A model generated the notes under the pieces. That model was not told where the DNA came from, searched no databases, and worked only from the letters and a program-made list of their open reading frames with translations. A program made the position numbers and the translations under genes. Shown piece by piece: positions 62,516 to 64,000 of a stretch of DNA of 64,000 bases; the first letter of the stretch is position 1, and every line of letters begins with the position of its first letter. This stretch comes from Tipula vernalis (lineage: Eukaryota > Arthropoda > Insecta > Diptera > Tipulidae), in contig OY282558.1 of assembly GCA_958295665.1 (NCBI GenBank), forward strand, positions 28,727,045 through 28,791,044, in the 5' to 3' direction.

Positions 62516-64000
62516 ATGTATGGAAATAATCAACCAATTTTAATGCGGTTTGGCATAATAATTACAAGTCCCGAGACCTATCATTTGAGGTATCAAGAAC
62601 CGCAATCGGAGCACAATTGCAAATTTCGGATTTTTACAGCTCTGAATCGGCTGAGCTATAGTAAGGTGATTTTCTTTGAATCGAACTTTTGTTCGAAATG
62701 TATGGTATAGCAATTACAGGTCTCGTAACCTATCATTTAAGGTATGAAGAACCGCAATCGGAGCACAATTGCAGATTTCGGATTTTTACAGCTCTGAATC
62801 GGCTGAGCTATAGTAAGGTGATTTTCTTCGAATCGAACTTTCTTCGAAATGTATGGTATAGCAATTACAGGTCTCGTGACCTATCATTTAAGGTATCAAA
62901 AACCGCAATCGGAGCACAATTGCAGATTTCGGATTTTTACAGCTCTGAATCGGCTGAGCTATAGTAAGGTGATTTTCTTCGAATCGAACTTTCTTCGAAA
63001 TGTATTGTATAGCAATTACAGGTCTCGTGACCTATCATTTGAGGTATCAAGAACCGCAATCGGAGCACAATTGCAGATTTCGGATTTTTACAGCTCTGAA
63101 TCGGCTGAGCTATAGTAAGGTGATTTTCTTCGAATCGATTTTTCTGTGAAATGTATGGAAATAATCAACCAATTTTAATGCGGTTTGGCATAATAATTAC
63201 AAGTCCCGAGACCTATCATTTGAGGTATCAAGAACCGCAATCGGAGCACAATTGCAAATTTCGGATTTTTACAGCTCTGAATCGGCTGAGCTATAGTAAG
63301 GTGATTTTCTTCGAATCGAACGTTCTTCGAAATGTATGGTATAGCAATTACAGGTCTCGTGACCTATCATTTGAGGTATCAAGAACCGCAATCGGAGCAC
63401 AATTGCAGATTTCGGATTTTTACAGCTCTGAATCGGCTGAGCTACAGTAAGGTGATTTTCTTCGAATCGAACTTTCTTCGAAATGTATGGTATAGCAATT
63501 ACAGGTCTCGTGACCTATCATTTAAGGTATCAAGAACCGCAATCGGAGCACAATTGTAAATTTCGGATTGTTACAGCTCTGAATCGGCTGTGCTATAGTA
63601 AGGTGATTTTCTTCGAATCGAACTTTCTTCGAAATGTATGGTATATCAATTACAGGTCTCGTGACCTATCATTTAAGGTATCAAGAACCGCAATCGGAGC
63701 ACAATTGCAGATTTCGGATTTTTACAGCTCTGAATCGGCTGAGCTATAGTAAGGTGATTTTCTTCGAATCGAACTTTCTTCGAAATGTATGGTATAGCAA
63801 TTACAGGTCTCGTGACCTATCATTTGAGGTATCAAGAACCGCAATCGGAGCACAATTGCAGATTTCGGATTTTTACAGCTCTGAATCGGCTGAGCTATAG
63901 TAAGGTGATTTTCTTCGAATCGAACTTTCTTCGAAATGTACGGTATAGCAATTACAGGTCTCGTGACCTATCATTTGAGGTATCAAGAACCGCAATCGGA

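Larger units (their letters stand above)
19156..64000 (+). repeat. Satellite DNA array, right (homogenised) part
   Basis: Same satellite and same orientation as the left part, resuming in register right after the insertion and running off the window end. Long monomers start at 20117, 20449, 21231, 21560, 21892, 23130, 23610, 24848, 26083, 27472, 28559, 28891, 30280, 31670, 31999, 32331, 33569, 34502, 36039, 37533, 37862, 41516, 42453, 43238, 43567, 43899, 45137, 45469, 46707, 47643, 48274, 48754, 49539, 50475, 51106, 51287, 53130, 53462, 54700, 55032, 56270, 57206, 57837, 58018, 59861, 60492, 60673, 62516 and 63151; the rest are short. Most monomers look nearly identical, and multi-kilobase segments recur with the same private markers, which points to recent amplification. 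No coding, tRNA or rRNA sequence was seen anywhere in this stretch. Confidence 0.97.

Noticed and set aside
280..63900. Hundreds of overlapping 60-148 residue open frames on both strands
   Set aside because: They are the satellite monomer read in shifted frames. They recur every 151 or 181 bp, end at a repeat-encoded stop, ignore frame at junction indels, and have no promoter or ribosome-binding context or family similarity that I recognise.
1..64000. CRISPR array
   Set aside because: The units are contiguous 151/181-bp tandem copies with no short repeat and unique spacer alternation, and no cas-like coding is present.
1..64000. CENP-B box in the monomer
   Set aside because: I looked for the human-type pattern with TTCG and CGGG at fixed spacing on both strands. 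Several TTCG occur (for example cttcgaatcg and atttcggatt), but none is followed by the required A and CGGG.
1..64000. Surface-protein or leucine-rich-type repeat gene with tandem coding repeats
   Set aside because: A coding repeat would keep a multiple of three and one open frame. The unit is 151 bp and stops occur in every second unit.

Overview
This window is essentially one block of eukaryotic satellite DNA. About 63.5 of its 64 kb is a head-to-tail tandem repeat with no inverted blocks, and about 0.45 kb is a single foreign insertion near 18.7 kb. I see no credible protein-coding gene, tRNA, rRNA, CRISPR array or bacterial operon signal. The many 88- and 98-residue reading frames are the same repeat translated over and over. 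The organism is almost certainly a eukaryote, and this is probably pericentromeric, centromeric or other heterochromatic sequence. I do not recognise the satellite family and cannot name the species; an invertebrate animal is only a guess.

The array has two monomer lengths. The short form (S) is 151 bp and the long form (L) is 181 bp. L carries a 30-bp extra segment plus several linked substitutions around it. I count about 66 L monomers and estimate about 340 S monomers from the spacings. Within S there are sub-types with linked markers: a 'Y' type (cgatatg, cttgtgacc, often followed by ggcagagc) and an 'fl' type (aatttatgg) that often directly follows L. For numbering, a monomer is taken to start at the ATG of atgtatgg; this is only a landmark, not a start codon.

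Layout. (1) 1-18703: heterogeneous array with many private substitutions and small indels, local duplications of 3 or 4 monomers, and L/S chimeric monomers. (2) 18704-19155: a 452-bp unrelated, A-rich insertion flanked by a 7-bp direct repeat of satellite sequence. Two paralogous array segments at 26.2 and 27.6 kb preserve the uninterrupted site. (3) 19156 to about 43.9 kb: a more homogeneous array with L, fl and Y monomers mixed, including a 1389-bp higher-order unit in tandem and 1.9-2.3 kb segment duplications displaced by 7.0-8.9 kb. (4) About 43.9-62.5 kb: strongly homogenised, with nested multi-kilobase duplications (offsets 2832, 6731 and 9563 bp) and a 17-monomer, 2655-bp higher-order unit present three times. 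(5) 62.5-64.0 kb: the array continues to the window edge with somewhat more divergent monomers. Both ends of the window lie inside the array.

No genes act together here. The biology of interest is how the array evolves: two length classes, exchange between them, higher-order amplification, and one dated insertion. All positions and offsets were read by eye from the sequence; no alignment or database search was run.
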